A program made the translations under genes and the position numbers. From JALUZX01 sp964561605 (GTDB lineage: Bacteria > Planctomycetota > UBA1135 > JALUZX01), in contig CAZLQD010000040.1 in the NCBI GenBank assembly GCA_964561605.1, forward strand, positions 1-64,000: a DNA stretch of 64,000 nt, given 5' to 3'. The notes below the pieces were generated by a model. It ran no database searches. It was not told where the DNA came from and worked only from the letters and a program-made list of their open reading frames with translations. Each line of letters opens with the position of its first letter. The stretch's first letter is position 1. This document shows, one piece after another, positions 15,706 through 24,611 of this stretch.

Positions 15706-17000
15706 AGGATCGCCCGATCTACCTCCTCGCCAGAGTGGAGAAGCCCGGGTCGGCCGGCATCGAGAGCTACCTGGCCGACGGGGGATACGAAAGGGCCCGC
15801 AAGGTGATCACCTCCATGGATCCGGCCGCGGTGATCGAGGAGGTGAAGGCCTCGGGGCTGAGAGGCCGGGGCGGAGCGGGCTTCCCCACAGGGCTCAAGT
15901 GGTCCTTCATGCCCAAGGAGCCCTCCCCCGAAAAGCCGCACTTCCTTGCGGTGAACGCCGACGAGAGCGAGCCGGGCACCTGCAAGGACCGGGTCCTGAT
16001 GGAGAAGGATCCCCACCTCCTCCTGGAGGGGATCCTGATCTCCTCCTTCGCAATCCGGGCTTCCAGGGCCTTCATCTTCATCCGGGGCGAATACACATTC
16101 GCCGCCCGGGTCCTGGAGAGGGCCATCGCCGAAGCGGAAGAAAAGGGCTTCCTGGGGAAGAAAGTCTTCGGGACGGACTACTCCCTGGAGGTCATGGTCC
16201 ACCGCGGGGCCGGGGCCTACATCTGCGGCGAGGAGACGGGCCTCATGGAATCCCTGGAAGGGAAGAGGGGGCATCCAAGGCCCAAGCCCCCCTTCCCCGC
16301 CGGTTCCGGCCTTTGGGGGTATCCCACGACGGTCAACAACGTCGAGACCATCTGCAACGTCCCCTTCATCATCGAGAGGGGAAGCGGGTGGTTCCGCTCC
16401 ATGGGGACGGAGAAGTCGCCGGGGAACGTCCTCTTCTCCGTGTCCGGTTGCGTCGAGAGGCCGGGCGTGCTGGAACGCCCCCTGGGCACGAAGGTCTCCG
16501 AGCTGATCGAGGACTGCGGCGGGGTCTGGAAGGGAAGGAAGTTGAAGGCCTTCATCCCCGGGGGATCCTCCACGGGATTCCTTCCCGCCGAAATGGCCGA
16601 CCTCCCCCTGGACCACGACTCGGTCCAGAAGGCCGGGACCATGCTGGGGTGCGGCTCCCTGATCGTCCTGGACGACCACTCCTCCATCGTGACGGCCCTG
16701 CGGATCCTGGCGGAGTTCTACGAGGACGAATCCTGCGGGCAATGTTCCCAGTGCCGGGAAGGCTCGGGCTGGGTGGTGAAGATCCTGAAGCGAATCGAAA
16801 GCGGCCGGGGACGGCCCGAAGACCTGGACCTCCTGGAATCCATCTGCAAGGGAGCCATGGGGAAGACCATATGTCCCTTCCCCATCGCCTGGGCCACGCC
16901 GGTTCTCACGGCCCTCAAGAACTTCCGGGAGGAATTCGAAGAGGCGGTCCGGTCGGCCCGGCCCGCCGGGGAAGCCCTGGCTCTCGGGGAGAACGGCTGA
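15702..17000 (+). CDS. nuoF: NADH-quinone oxidoreductase subunit F
   Basis: The 432-residue subunit that binds NADH and FMN. The FMN and NADH loop GRGGAGFPTGLKWSF lies near residue 55 and ADESEPGTCKDR near 87. The [4Fe-4S] ligands are in ESCGQCSQCREGSGW near residue 342, with the last cysteine in KTICPFPIAW near 390. The GTG start at 15702 overlaps the nuoE stop (GTGA) and has AAGGAGG seven bases upstream. Length is normal. Confidence 0.95.
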   Translation: MKDRPIYLLARVEKPGSAGIESYLADGGYERARKVITSMDPAAVIEEVKASGLRGRGGAGFPTGLKWSFMPKEPSPEKPHFLAVNADESEPGTCKDRVLMEKDPHLLLEGILISSFAIRASRAFIFIRGEYTFAARVLERAIAEAEEKGFLGKKVFGTDYSLEVMVHRGAGAYICGEETGLMESLEGKRGHPRPKPPFPAGSGLWGYPTTVNNVETICNVPFIIERGSGWFRSMGTEKSPGNVLFSVSGCVERPGVLERPLGTKVSELIEDCGGVWKGRKLKAFIPGGSSTGFLPAEMADLPLDHDSVQKAGTMLGCGSLIVLDDHSSIVTALRILAEFYEDESCGQCSQCREGSGWVVKILKRIESGRGRPEDLDLLESICKGAMGKTICPFPIAWATPVLTALKNFREEFEEAVRSARPAGEALALGENG

Positions 17001-17012
17001 GGAAGGGCGGGC

Positions 17013-18506
17013 ATGGCGAAGATCAAGGTGAACGGCAGGGAGGTGGAGGCGCCCGAGGGAGCGAACCTCCTGTTCTTCCTCAACGACACCCTGGGCCTGG
17101 ACATCCCCCACTACTGCTTCCACCCCGCCCTGGAGAAGGTGGGTTCCTGCAGGATGTGCCAGGTGGAGTTCGTCCAGCGCGGAAAGGGGCCCGACGGCAA
17201 GGAGACGGTCCGCCGCGTCCTGGGCGTGAGTTGCCGGGAAACCGTGAGGGACGGCCTGGAGGTGGAGACCCACTCCCCGGCCGCCCTGGAGGCCCGCAGG
17301 GAGGCCATGGAGTTCCTCCTCCTCAACCACCCCCTGGACTGCCCCATCTGCGACAAGGCGGGGGAGTGCAAGCTCCAGGACTACGCCTACCAGACAGGCC
17401 AGCTCGAGGGCCGGACCATAGAGCCCCGCCGGAGCAGGGAGAAGCTCGTCGATCTGGGCGACGTGATCCTCCTGGACAGGGAGAGGTGCATCCTCTGCAC
17501 CCGGTGCGTCCGCTTCTTCAAGCAATTCGAAGGAAGGGCCCAGCTCGGCGTGGTGGAGCGGGGGGACCGGTCCTACATCTCCACCTTCTTCGACCGCCCC
17601 CTGACGGGATACTACCAGGGCAACCTGGCGGACGTCTGCCCCGTGGGAGCCCTGACCCTCAAGAAGTTCCGTTTCAAGCAAAGAGCCTGGGATCTCACCC
17701 CCGTCCCATCGATCTGCCCCCTTTGCTCGAGGGGGTGCAACATCTACCTGGACGTGGCCCGCCACGGCGTGGTCCGGAGGATCCGTCCAAGGGTAAACTC
17801 CCGGGTGAACGGGTGGTTCATCTGCGACCAGGGGCGGCTCGAGTTCGACGACCTGAACGACCTGGAGGGGCGCCTCCGGTTCGCCAAGGTCCGCCTCGAG
17901 GGCCGCCTGGAAGAACGCCCCATGGAGGAGGCCCTGGCCCGGGCGGCCGGCCTGATCCGGGAAGCAGGAAAGGGACTCCTCGCCCTGGCCAGCCCCTTCC
18001 TCACCGTGGAGGAGGGCCAGGCCTTCCTCTCCCTCGTGGAGGAGGCGGGCTTCAAGGGCTTCTGGTCTCCCCCTCCCACGGGCCGGGGCGACAGGCATCT
18101 CAGGACGGACGACCCCTGCCCCAACAGGTGGGGCCTGGAACAGCTGGGGCTCCCCTCTGTCCACAAGGAGGACCTGGTCTCGGCCATCTCCGGGGCGTCC
18201 CTGGTCTTCCTGGCCGGGGAGAGGCTCCTCTCCCTCCTTCCGCCGGAGATCCTCAGCCTCTGCGCCGTAAAACCGGTGGTCCTGATCGAAAGGGTCCTGG
18301 GAGGGCTGGAGGGAGCCATCCAGGTGGCCCTGCCGGGGGCGAGCTGGGCGGAGAAGTCGGGCACCTTCGTCAATGCCGAGGGGAAGAGGCAGGAGATCCG
18401 TCCCGCCCTGTCCCCCCCGGGCGACGCCGCTCCCGACGGAAGGATCCTGGAAGAACTGAGGCGGCTGGTCCTGCTCCAGGGCGCCGGAAAGGAGGACGGA
18501 CAGTGA
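17013..18506 (+). CDS. nuoG: NADH-quinone oxidoreductase subunit G, short form
   Basis: A 497-residue iron-sulfur subunit. A [2Fe-2S] domain at the N-terminus (HYCFHPALEKVGSCRMC) is followed by the His and three-Cys cluster HPLDCPICDKAGEC near residue 110. A [4Fe-4S] site lies at RCILCTRC with the distant CPVGA. A further CPLCSRGCN region begins the molybdopterin-oxidoreductase-like part. That C-terminal domain is cut short: about 270 residues after the clusters, against 500 or more in the enteric enzyme. Short NuoG proteins are known in some lineages. ATG 17013 follows nuoF after 12 bases. Confidence 0.92.
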   Translation: MAKIKVNGREVEAPEGANLLFFLNDTLGLDIPHYCFHPALEKVGSCRMCQVEFVQRGKGPDGKETVRRVLGVSCRETVRDGLEVETHSPAALEARREAMEFLLLNHPLDCPICDKAGECKLQDYAYQTGQLEGRTIEPRRSREKLVDLGDVILLDRERCILCTRCVRFFKQFEGRAQLGVVERGDRSYISTFFDRPLTGYYQGNLADVCPVGALTLKKFRFKQRAWDLTPVPSICPLCSRGCNIYLDVARHGVVRRIRPRVNSRVNGWFICDQGRLEFDDLNDLEGRLRFAKVRLEGRLEERPMEEALARAAGLIREAGKGLLALASPFLTVEEGQAFLSLVEEAGFKGFWSPPPTGRGDRHLRTDDPCPNRWGLEQLGLPSVHKEDLVSAISGASLVFLAGERLLSLLPPEILSLCAVKPVVLIERVLGGLEGAIQVALPGASWAEKSGTFVNAEGKRQEIRPALSPPGDAAPDGRILEELRRLVLLQGAGKEDGQ

Positions 18507-19534
18507 CGGTCTTCCTCGTGGCGGCCGTTCTCAAGGTGGCCCTCTTCATCGGCCTCGCCTTCGGCGTGGCCGCCTACGCCACCCTGGCGGAACGAAAGGT
18601 CGCAGGCTGGATCCAGAACCGTTACGGCCCCAACCGGGTGGGCCCCTGGGGCCTCCTCCAGCCCATGGCCGACGGGATCAAGCTCTTCTTCAAGGAGGAG
18701 CTCCTTCCCGCCGGGGCCAACCCCTTCCTCTTCAAGCTCGCCCCGGCCCTGGTGACGGGCTCGGCCCTCCTGGCCGTCGCGGTCATCCCCCTGGGAGACA
18801 CCCTCACCGTGGCGGGCGAGAAGATCCCCCTGGTCGTGGCGGACATGCCCGTGGGCATCCTCTACCTCATGGCCGTCACATCCCTTTCGGTCTACGGGAT
18901 CCTGCTGGGGGGATGGGCGTCGAACAACAAGTACTCCCTCCTGGGCGGACTCAGGAGCGCCGCCCAGGTCGTCTCCTACGAGCTCACCATGGTGCTCGCC
19001 ATGGCCACGGTCCTCCTCTTCAGCGGGACCATGAGCACCAGGGGCATCGCCCTCTCCCAGGAAGGGCTCTGGAACGTTTTCCGCTTCCCCGTGGGGACGG
19101 TTGCCTTCCTCCTCTTCTGGATCGCCTCCTTCGCCGAGACGAACAGGCTCCCCTTCGACATGGTGGAGTGCGAGCCCGAGCTCGTCGGGGGCTACCACAC
19201 GGAATACTCCTCGATGAGATTCGCCCTCTTCTTCCTGGGCGAATACGTCGCCATGTTCGTCCAGGCCAGCATGCTCACCACCCTCTTCCTCGGCGGGCAC
19301 ACCTTCTTCGGCCTGGAGCACATCCTCGGCGATCCCGTGCTGGACGTCCTTCTGGGGGCGGGGATCTTCCTCGCCAAGACCTTCTTCTTCCTCTTCGTCT
19401 TCATCTGGGTCCGGTGGACCCTCCCCAGGGTCCGGTGGGACCAGCTCATGGCCCTGGGCTGGAAGGTCATGCTCCCCGCCGCCATGGTCACGGTCCTGGC
19501 GGGGGGAGCCGGCGTGATCTGGGGGATCTACTGA
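18503..19534 (+). CDS. nuoH: NADH-quinone oxidoreductase subunit H
   Basis: A 343-residue membrane subunit with about eight helices that connects the quinone site to the proton channels. Diagnostic segments are AERKVAGWIQNRYGPNRVGP near residue 30, LQPMADGIKLFFKE, and ETNRLPFDMVECEPELVGGYHTEY near residue 215. The start is GTG 18503, overlapping the nuoG stop, with AGGAGG eight bases upstream. Confidence 0.95.
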   Translation: MTVFLVAAVLKVALFIGLAFGVAAYATLAERKVAGWIQNRYGPNRVGPWGLLQPMADGIKLFFKEELLPAGANPFLFKLAPALVTGSALLAVAVIPLGDTLTVAGEKIPLVVADMPVGILYLMAVTSLSVYGILLGGWASNNKYSLLGGLRSAAQVVSYELTMVLAMATVLLFSGTMSTRGIALSQEGLWNVFRFPVGTVAFLLFWIASFAETNRLPFDMVECEPELVGGYHTEYSSMRFALFFLGEYVAMFVQASMLTTLFLGGHTFFGLEHILGDPVLDVLLGAGIFLAKTFFFLFVFIWVRWTLPRVRWDQLMALGWKVMLPAAMVTVLAGGAGVIWGIY

Positions 19535-20124
19535 TGAACGGAAACGAAAAGGTACCCCAAGCGGCCCGGCCCTTCCTGGGGCCCACACCCTCGGGGCGGC
19601 CCGTCCCCGTAAAGGTGCTCCGCAAGGACCGCCTGGACTGGAAGGAAAAGGTGGCCCTGGTGGAGATCGTCAAGGGCATGGCCTTCACCCTTCGCGAGAT
19701 GTTCCGCCCCAGGTTCACCATCCAGTTCCCCGAAGAACCCCTTCCCAGGCACCCTTCCACCAAGGGAAGGCCCGTGCTGGCCCGAAACCCCGACGGGTCC
19801 ATCCGGTGCGTCTCCTGCGGGCTCTGCGAGTTCGTCTGTCCCGCCCGGGCCATCACCATCGACCCGGGGGAGTCGGAGGACCCCATCCAGAAGGAACCCA
19901 AGGATTTCCAGATCGACATGCTCCGCTGCATCCTCTGCGGCATGTGTGAAGAGGCCTGTCCCGAGGAGGCGATCATCATGAGCCGCGACCTCCTCATGGC
20001 CACCGATTCGCGGACCAAGGCCCACCATCACCTGGAGGACCTGCTGGTCCCGGCGGAGAAGCTGCAAGAACGGATCGATTACACGAAAAGGATGTACCAC
20101 AAGTGGAATCCTCCCCAGTCCTGA
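19534..20124 (+). CDS. nuoI: NADH-quinone oxidoreductase subunit I
   Basis: A 196-residue subunit with two [4Fe-4S] clusters in the chain to NuoB. The two motifs are CVSCGLCEFVCP near residue 91 and CILCGMCEEACP near residue 132, which give eight cysteines. Its partner NuoB carries the terminal cluster and is not encoded in the operon. ATG 19534 overlaps the nuoH stop (CTGATG context), and nuoJ begins inside its last codons. Confidence 0.95.
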   Translation: MNGNEKVPQAARPFLGPTPSGRPVPVKVLRKDRLDWKEKVALVEIVKGMAFTLREMFRPRFTIQFPEEPLPRHPSTKGRPVLARNPDGSIRCVSCGLCEFVCPARAITIDPGESEDPIQKEPKDFQIDMLRCILCGMCEEACPEEAIIMSRDLLMATDSRTKAHHHLEDLLVPAEKLQERIDYTKRMYHKWNPPQS

Positions 20125-20819
20125 CCTGGATCCTGGCGGGCCTTCTGGGCTCGGGCATCCTGGTCTCGGTCTACAACCTGGCCGGGAGGAAGGCCCCCGT
20201 GACCAGCGGGGTCTTCCTGGTCCTCATGGCGGCCGGACTCTGGGCCCTCCTGGGCCTGCCCGCCGCCCTGGCCCTCTTTGCGGTCCTTGGGATCGGGACC
20301 CTGGGGTGCGCCCTGGGCATCGTTCTCCACCCCAACCCGGCCGTCTCGGCGGTCTACATGATGGGATCCTTCACCGGAATGGCCGCCATCTACCTCGTCC
20401 TGGGCTTCCCCTTCCTGGCCATGGTGCAGATCCTGGTCTACGCCGGGGCCATCGTGGTGCTCTTCCTCTTCGTGGTGATGCTCCTGGACCTGGGCCGCCG
20501 GGGGGAGGGATGGTCCGACTTCCGGCCCGGGCCGGTGGGCCCGGTCCTCGCCGGGGGCCTGACGGGAGTGGCCCTGACGGCCTTCCTGGTGACGGCCTCT
20601 TCTTCCAAGGGGGCCGTCCGGGACGCCCTGGAGCCGGCGGCTCTCTCGGCGAAGGCCGCCCAGGCCGGCGCCGTCGTATCCGGAGGCTCCGGTTTCGCCG
20701 ATTCCCTCTTCGGTAAGTACCTGCTCCCCTTCGAGGCGGTCACCTTCCTCCTGCTGGCCGCCCTTGTGGGGGTGATCCTCCTGGCCCGTCCCGGGGCCGG
20801 GGGAAGAAAGGAGGCCTGA
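20103..20819 (+). CDS. nuoJ: NADH-quinone oxidoreductase subunit J
   Basis: A 238-residue membrane subunit with five hydrophobic helices. The conserved helix VQILVYAGAIVVLFLFVVMLLDL (about residues 108-132), whose pi-bulge region regulates the E-channel, is intact. An Ala- and Gly-rich periplasmic loop (about residues 155-200) makes the protein longer than many homologues. The GTG start at 20103 overlaps nuoI by 22 bases; AAAGGA lies a little far upstream. Confidence 0.92.
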   Translation: MESSPVLTWILAGLLGSGILVSVYNLAGRKAPVTSGVFLVLMAAGLWALLGLPAALALFAVLGIGTLGCALGIVLHPNPAVSAVYMMGSFTGMAAIYLVLGFPFLAMVQILVYAGAIVVLFLFVVMLLDLGRRGEGWSDFRPGPVGPVLAGGLTGVALTAFLVTASSSKGAVRDALEPAALSAKAAQAGAVVSGGSGFADSLFGKYLLPFEAVTFLLLAALVGVILLARPGAGGRKEA

Positions 20820-20822
20820 CCC

Positions 20823-21134
20823 GTGCCGCCTGCACCCACATCGGCCCTCCTGGTCCTGGCGGGATGCCTCTTCGGCCTGGGCGCCCTGGGGTTTCTGATC
20901 CGCCGCAACCTGATCGTCATGTTCATGAGCGTGGAGGTGATGCTGAACGCCGCCAACCTGGTGTTCCTGGCCGCCGCCAGGGACAGGGGATGGGAGGTGG
21001 ACGGCCAGGTGCTGGTGATCTTCGTCATCGCCGTGGCGGCCGCCGAGGCCGCCGTGGGACTCGCCCTGATCACCGCCCTCCACCGCTTGAAGAGGAGCGT
21101 CTCCGCCGACTCGGCCACGGACCTGAAGGGGTGA
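20823..21134 (+). CDS. nuoK: NADH-quinone oxidoreductase subunit K
   Basis: A 103-residue subunit with three helices that carries channel glutamates. The family segments SVEVMLNAANLVFLA and AVAAAEAAVGLALITALHR each contain a conserved Glu inside a helix. GTG start 20823, three bases after the nuoJ stop. The N-terminus is short, as is usual. Confidence 0.93.
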   Translation: MPPAPTSALLVLAGCLFGLGALGFLIRRNLIVMFMSVEVMLNAANLVFLAAARDRGWEVDGQVLVIFVIAVAAAEAAVGLALITALHRLKRSVSADSATDLKG

Positions 21135-21138
21135 TCGA

Positions 21139-23067
21139 ATGGAAAACCTGCTCTTCCTGATCCCTCTCCTCCCCCTGGCGGGGGCCGCCGTCTCGGGGGC
21201 GATCCACGCCGGCCTGGCCCCGAAGAAGACCGCCGGGATCGTGGCCAACCTGGCCGTCTGGGGGGCCTTCGCCCTGGCCCTCACCCTCTTCCTGGGCATG
21301 GAGCCCGGCGGCGTCCTCACGGCCCGGGGCTTCACCTGGATCGAGGCCGGGGCCTTCCGGGCCGCCTTCGACTTGAGGCTGGACAGCCTTTCCGCCGTGA
21401 TGATCCTGGTGGTCACCGGCGTGAGCGCCCTGATCCACCTCTACTCCATCGGGTACATGGCCCACGACGAGGGCTTCGCCCGCTTCTTCGCCTACCTCAA
21501 CCTCTTCGTCTTCGCCATGTCCCTCCTGGTGCTGGGAGCGAACATGCTCCTCATGTTCGTGGGCTGGGAGGGCGTGGGCCTCATGAGCTACCTCCTCATC
21601 GGGTTCTGGTACGACCGGGAGGAAGGATTCGCCCCCGAGGCCACCCCGCCCAGGGCGGGGCAGAAGGCCTTCATCGTCAACCGGATCGGCGACTTCGGCT
21701 TCCTCCTGGGGCTCTTCCTCCTGGCGACCCACTTCGGGAGCCTGGACTACGACGTCCTCCGTTCCAAGGCGGCCTCGGGGGAGCTCACCCAGGGCCTGGC
21801 CCTGGCGGTCGGGCTCCTCCTCTTCGTAGGGGCCACGGGGAAGAGCGCCCAGATCCCCCTCTACGTATGGCTCCCCGACGCCATGGCGGGCCCAACGCCC
21901 GTCTCGGCCCTGATCCACGCCGCCACGATGGTCACCGCCGGGGTCTACATGATCTCAAGGTGTTCCTTCATCTACGTCCACGCCCCCCTCGCCCTGGCCG
22001 TGGTGGCCCTCGTGGGAGGTCTGACGGCGGCCCTGGCGGCGGCCATCGCCGTGACCCAAAGAGACATCAAGAAGGTCCTGGCCTACTCCACGGTGAGCCA
22101 GCTCGGCTACATGTTCCTCGGATGCGGTGCAGGGGCCTTCTCGGCGGCCGTCTTTCATCTCACGACCCACGCCTTCTTCAAGGCCCTCCTCTTCCTCGGG
22201 GCCGGCTCGGTGATGCACGCCATGCACGACGAGCTGGACATGGTGAAGATGGGAGGCCTCAAGAAATACATGCCCATCACCTACCTGACCTTCCTGGCCG
22301 GGGCCTTCTCCCTGGCCGGAATGCCCCCCTTCTCGGGGTTCTTCTCCAAGGACGAGATCCTCTGGCAGACCGCCCGCTGGGGGGATCCCTTCCACCTGGC
22401 CCTCTACGGTCTCGGGGCCCTGACGGCGGTCTTGACGGCCTTCTATACGTTCCGCATGTTCTCCCTCACCTTCCTGGGGAAGGAGCGCTTCGATCCCGGC
22501 CAGGTCCATCCCCACGAATCCCCCCCCACCATGACCATTCCCCTGGTGGTCCTTGCGGTCCTGGCCACCCTGGGGGGATTCCTGGGCCTTCCCCACCTCT
22601 TCGGCCACCTGAACGTGATCGGCCCCTTCGTGGAGCACTCCACGGCGGTCATCGAAGAGACGGGCGGGCTGGGCCACGAGGCGGAATGGATCTTCCTCCT
22701 CATCGGGGTGGGCTGCGCCCTTGCGGGGATCCTGCCGGGCTGGGCCCTCTACAAGGCCGGTCCCGAATGGGGGGCCAGGATGGCCCGGAAGCTCCGGCCC
22801 CTCTATCTCCTCTCGTACGGCAAGTTCTTCGTCGACGAAATCTACGCCTTCCTGGTGGTGGCGCCCCTGCGACTGGTCTCCCTGGGTTGCGCCCTCTTCG
22901 ACATCTTCGTCGTGGACGGCCTGGTGAACGGAACGGCCCGGAGATGTGACGAAGCGGGAGGCGCCGTCAACAAGATCCAGGACGGCCGGGTCTCCACCTA
23001 CGCGGCATGGTTCGCCGCGGGAGCCCTGGTCCTAGGAATCATCGTTCTCGTGGGGGTCCTCCGGTGA
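21139..23067 (+). CDS. nuoL: NADH-quinone oxidoreductase subunit L
   Basis: A 642-residue antiporter-like subunit at the distal end of the membrane arm. The Mrp-type core is clear: FVGWEGVGLMSYLLIGFWY near residue 140, ATGKSAQIPLYVWLPDAMAGPTPVSALIHAATMVTAGVY near 235, and VTQRDIKKVLAYSTVSQLGYM near 305. The C-terminal lateral helix region is present. ATG 21139 follows nuoK after four bases. Confidence 0.95.
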   Translation: MENLLFLIPLLPLAGAAVSGAIHAGLAPKKTAGIVANLAVWGAFALALTLFLGMEPGGVLTARGFTWIEAGAFRAAFDLRLDSLSAVMILVVTGVSALIHLYSIGYMAHDEGFARFFAYLNLFVFAMSLLVLGANMLLMFVGWEGVGLMSYLLIGFWYDREEGFAPEATPPRAGQKAFIVNRIGDFGFLLGLFLLATHFGSLDYDVLRSKAASGELTQGLALAVGLLLFVGATGKSAQIPLYVWLPDAMAGPTPVSALIHAATMVTAGVYMISRCSFIYVHAPLALAVVALVGGLTAALAAAIAVTQRDIKKVLAYSTVSQLGYMFLGCGAGAFSAAVFHLTTHAFFKALLFLGAGSVMHAMHDELDMVKMGGLKKYMPITYLTFLAGAFSLAGMPPFSGFFSKDEILWQTARWGDPFHLALYGLGALTAVLTAFYTFRMFSLTFLGKERFDPGQVHPHESPPTMTIPLVVLAVLATLGGFLGLPHLFGHLNVIGPFVEHSTAVIEETGGLGHEAEWIFLLIGVGCALAGILPGWALYKAGPEWGARMARKLRPLYLLSYGKFFVDEIYAFLVVAPLRLVSLGCALFDIFVVDGLVNGTARRCDEAGGAVNKIQDGRVSTYAAWFAAGALVLGIIVLVGVLR

Positions 23068-24608
23068 GCATGGCAGACATCCTGACACTCCTTTTCGGTA
23101 TGCCGGGGATCCTGGTCTTCCTGCCCCTTCTCGGCGCGGTGGGCCTTCTCATGGCGCCCCCCAAGTGGGCCTTCCGCTGGACCGTGGCAGTGACCCTGGC
23201 GGTCTTCGCCTTCAGCGTTCCCGCCTGGTTCGGCTACGGCCCCGGCGCGGAGGGCGTGGCCTACGAGGTGAACCTCCCCTGGTTCGCCGATTTCCTGGGA
23301 GTGGAAGTCCGGTTCCACATGGGAATCGACGGCCTCTCCCTCCTGCTGATCCTGCTCACCACCTTCCTCACGCCCCTGGTGGTGATCGCCGCGCCGGGAC
23401 ACATCCGGAAGAGGGAAAGAGAGTTCTGCTTCTGGATGCTGGTGATGGAAGCCGGGATGCTGGGCACCTTCCTCGCCCTGGATCTCTTCCTGTTCTACGT
23501 CTTCTGGGAGCTCATGCTGGTCCCCCTCTACTTCCTCATCGGAATCTGGGGAGGGCCCAGGAGGATCTACGCCGCCGTAAAGTTCTTCCTCTACACCCTG
23601 GCAGGATCCCTCCTCATGCTGGGGGCGATCCTCTACCTGGCCCTGCAGAGCACGAAGATCGGCCCCTCGGGCGAGATGCTCCAGAAAGGCACCGTCCAGG
23701 TCCTGGAACTCGCCTCCCGGCCCCCCATGGCCTGGACGCCCCAGGTGCTCTGCTTCCTGGCCTTCACCCTGAGCTTCGCCATCAAGGTTCCCCTCTTTCC
23801 CTTCCACACCTGGCTTCCCGACGCCCACGTCGAGGCCCCCACGTCGGGATCGGTCATCCTGGCGGGCGTCCTCCTGAAGATGGGGACCTACGGGATGCTC
23901 CGGTTCTGCGCCCCCCTCTTCCCCGAGGCCTTCGCCTGGTTCGCTCCCTGGATCATGGGGCTGGGCCTGGTGGGAATCGTCTACGGGGCGCTCCTGGCCT
24001 GGGCCCAGGAGGACATGAAGAAGCTCGTGGCCTACAGCTCCATCAGCCACTTGGGTTTCGTCGTCCTTGGGATTTTCGCCCTCACCCTCATGTCCCTCCA
24101 GGGCGGGCTCCTCCAGATGGTGAACCACGGCCTCTCCACGGGGGCCTTGTTCCTCCTGGTGGGCATGATCTACGAGCGCCGCCACACCAGGCGGATCGCC
24201 GATTTCGGTGGCATCGCCAAGGTCATGCCCGTCTACGCCTTCTTCCTCCTGGTGGCCACCCTGGCCGCCATCGGCCTTCCTGGCACCAACGGCTTCGTCG
24301 GAGAATTCATGATCCTCCTGGGCACCTTCGAGAAGCACCCGGTCTTCGCCGTGATCGGCGCGACAGGAGTCGTCCTGGGGGCCCTCTACATGCTCTCCAT
24401 GGTGAGGCGGGTCCTCTTCGGGCCCCTGGACAAGAAGGCCAACGAGGAACTGCGGGACATCGGGTGGCGCGAGCGGGGGGTCCTCATCCCCCTGGCGGTC
24501 CTGATCTTCTGGATCGGCGTCTATCCCTCGCCCTTCCTGGGACGGATGGACAAGACCCTCCGGAAGATCCAGCAGCGCGTGGTGAACATCCAGGCGGGGG
24601 GGAAATAG
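23064..24608 (+). CDS. nuoM: NADH-quinone oxidoreductase subunit M
   Basis: A 514-residue antiporter-like subunit. The key Glu lies in FWELMLVPLYFLIGIWG near residue 147. The Lys-bearing helix FAIKVPLFPFHTWLPDAHVEAPTSGSVILAGVLLKMGTYG lies near residue 240, and DMKKLVAYSSISHLGFV near 320. I chose GTG 23064, which overlaps the nuoL stop as with nuoF and nuoH; ATG 23070 is two codons on and equally possible. Confidence 0.95.
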   Translation: MSMADILTLLFGMPGILVFLPLLGAVGLLMAPPKWAFRWTVAVTLAVFAFSVPAWFGYGPGAEGVAYEVNLPWFADFLGVEVRFHMGIDGLSLLLILLTTFLTPLVVIAAPGHIRKREREFCFWMLVMEAGMLGTFLALDLFLFYVFWELMLVPLYFLIGIWGGPRRIYAAVKFFLYTLAGSLLMLGAILYLALQSTKIGPSGEMLQKGTVQVLELASRPPMAWTPQVLCFLAFTLSFAIKVPLFPFHTWLPDAHVEAPTSGSVILAGVLLKMGTYGMLRFCAPLFPEAFAWFAPWIMGLGLVGIVYGALLAWAQEDMKKLVAYSSISHLGFVVLGIFALTLMSLQGGLLQMVNHGLSTGALFLLVGMIYERRHTRRIADFGGIAKVMPVYAFFLLVATLAAIGLPGTNGFVGEFMILLGTFEKHPVFAVIGATGVVLGALYMLSMVRRVLFGPLDKKANEELRDIGWRERGVLIPLAVLIFWIGVYPSPFLGRMDKTLRKIQQRVVNIQAGGK

Positions 24609-24611
24609 GCC

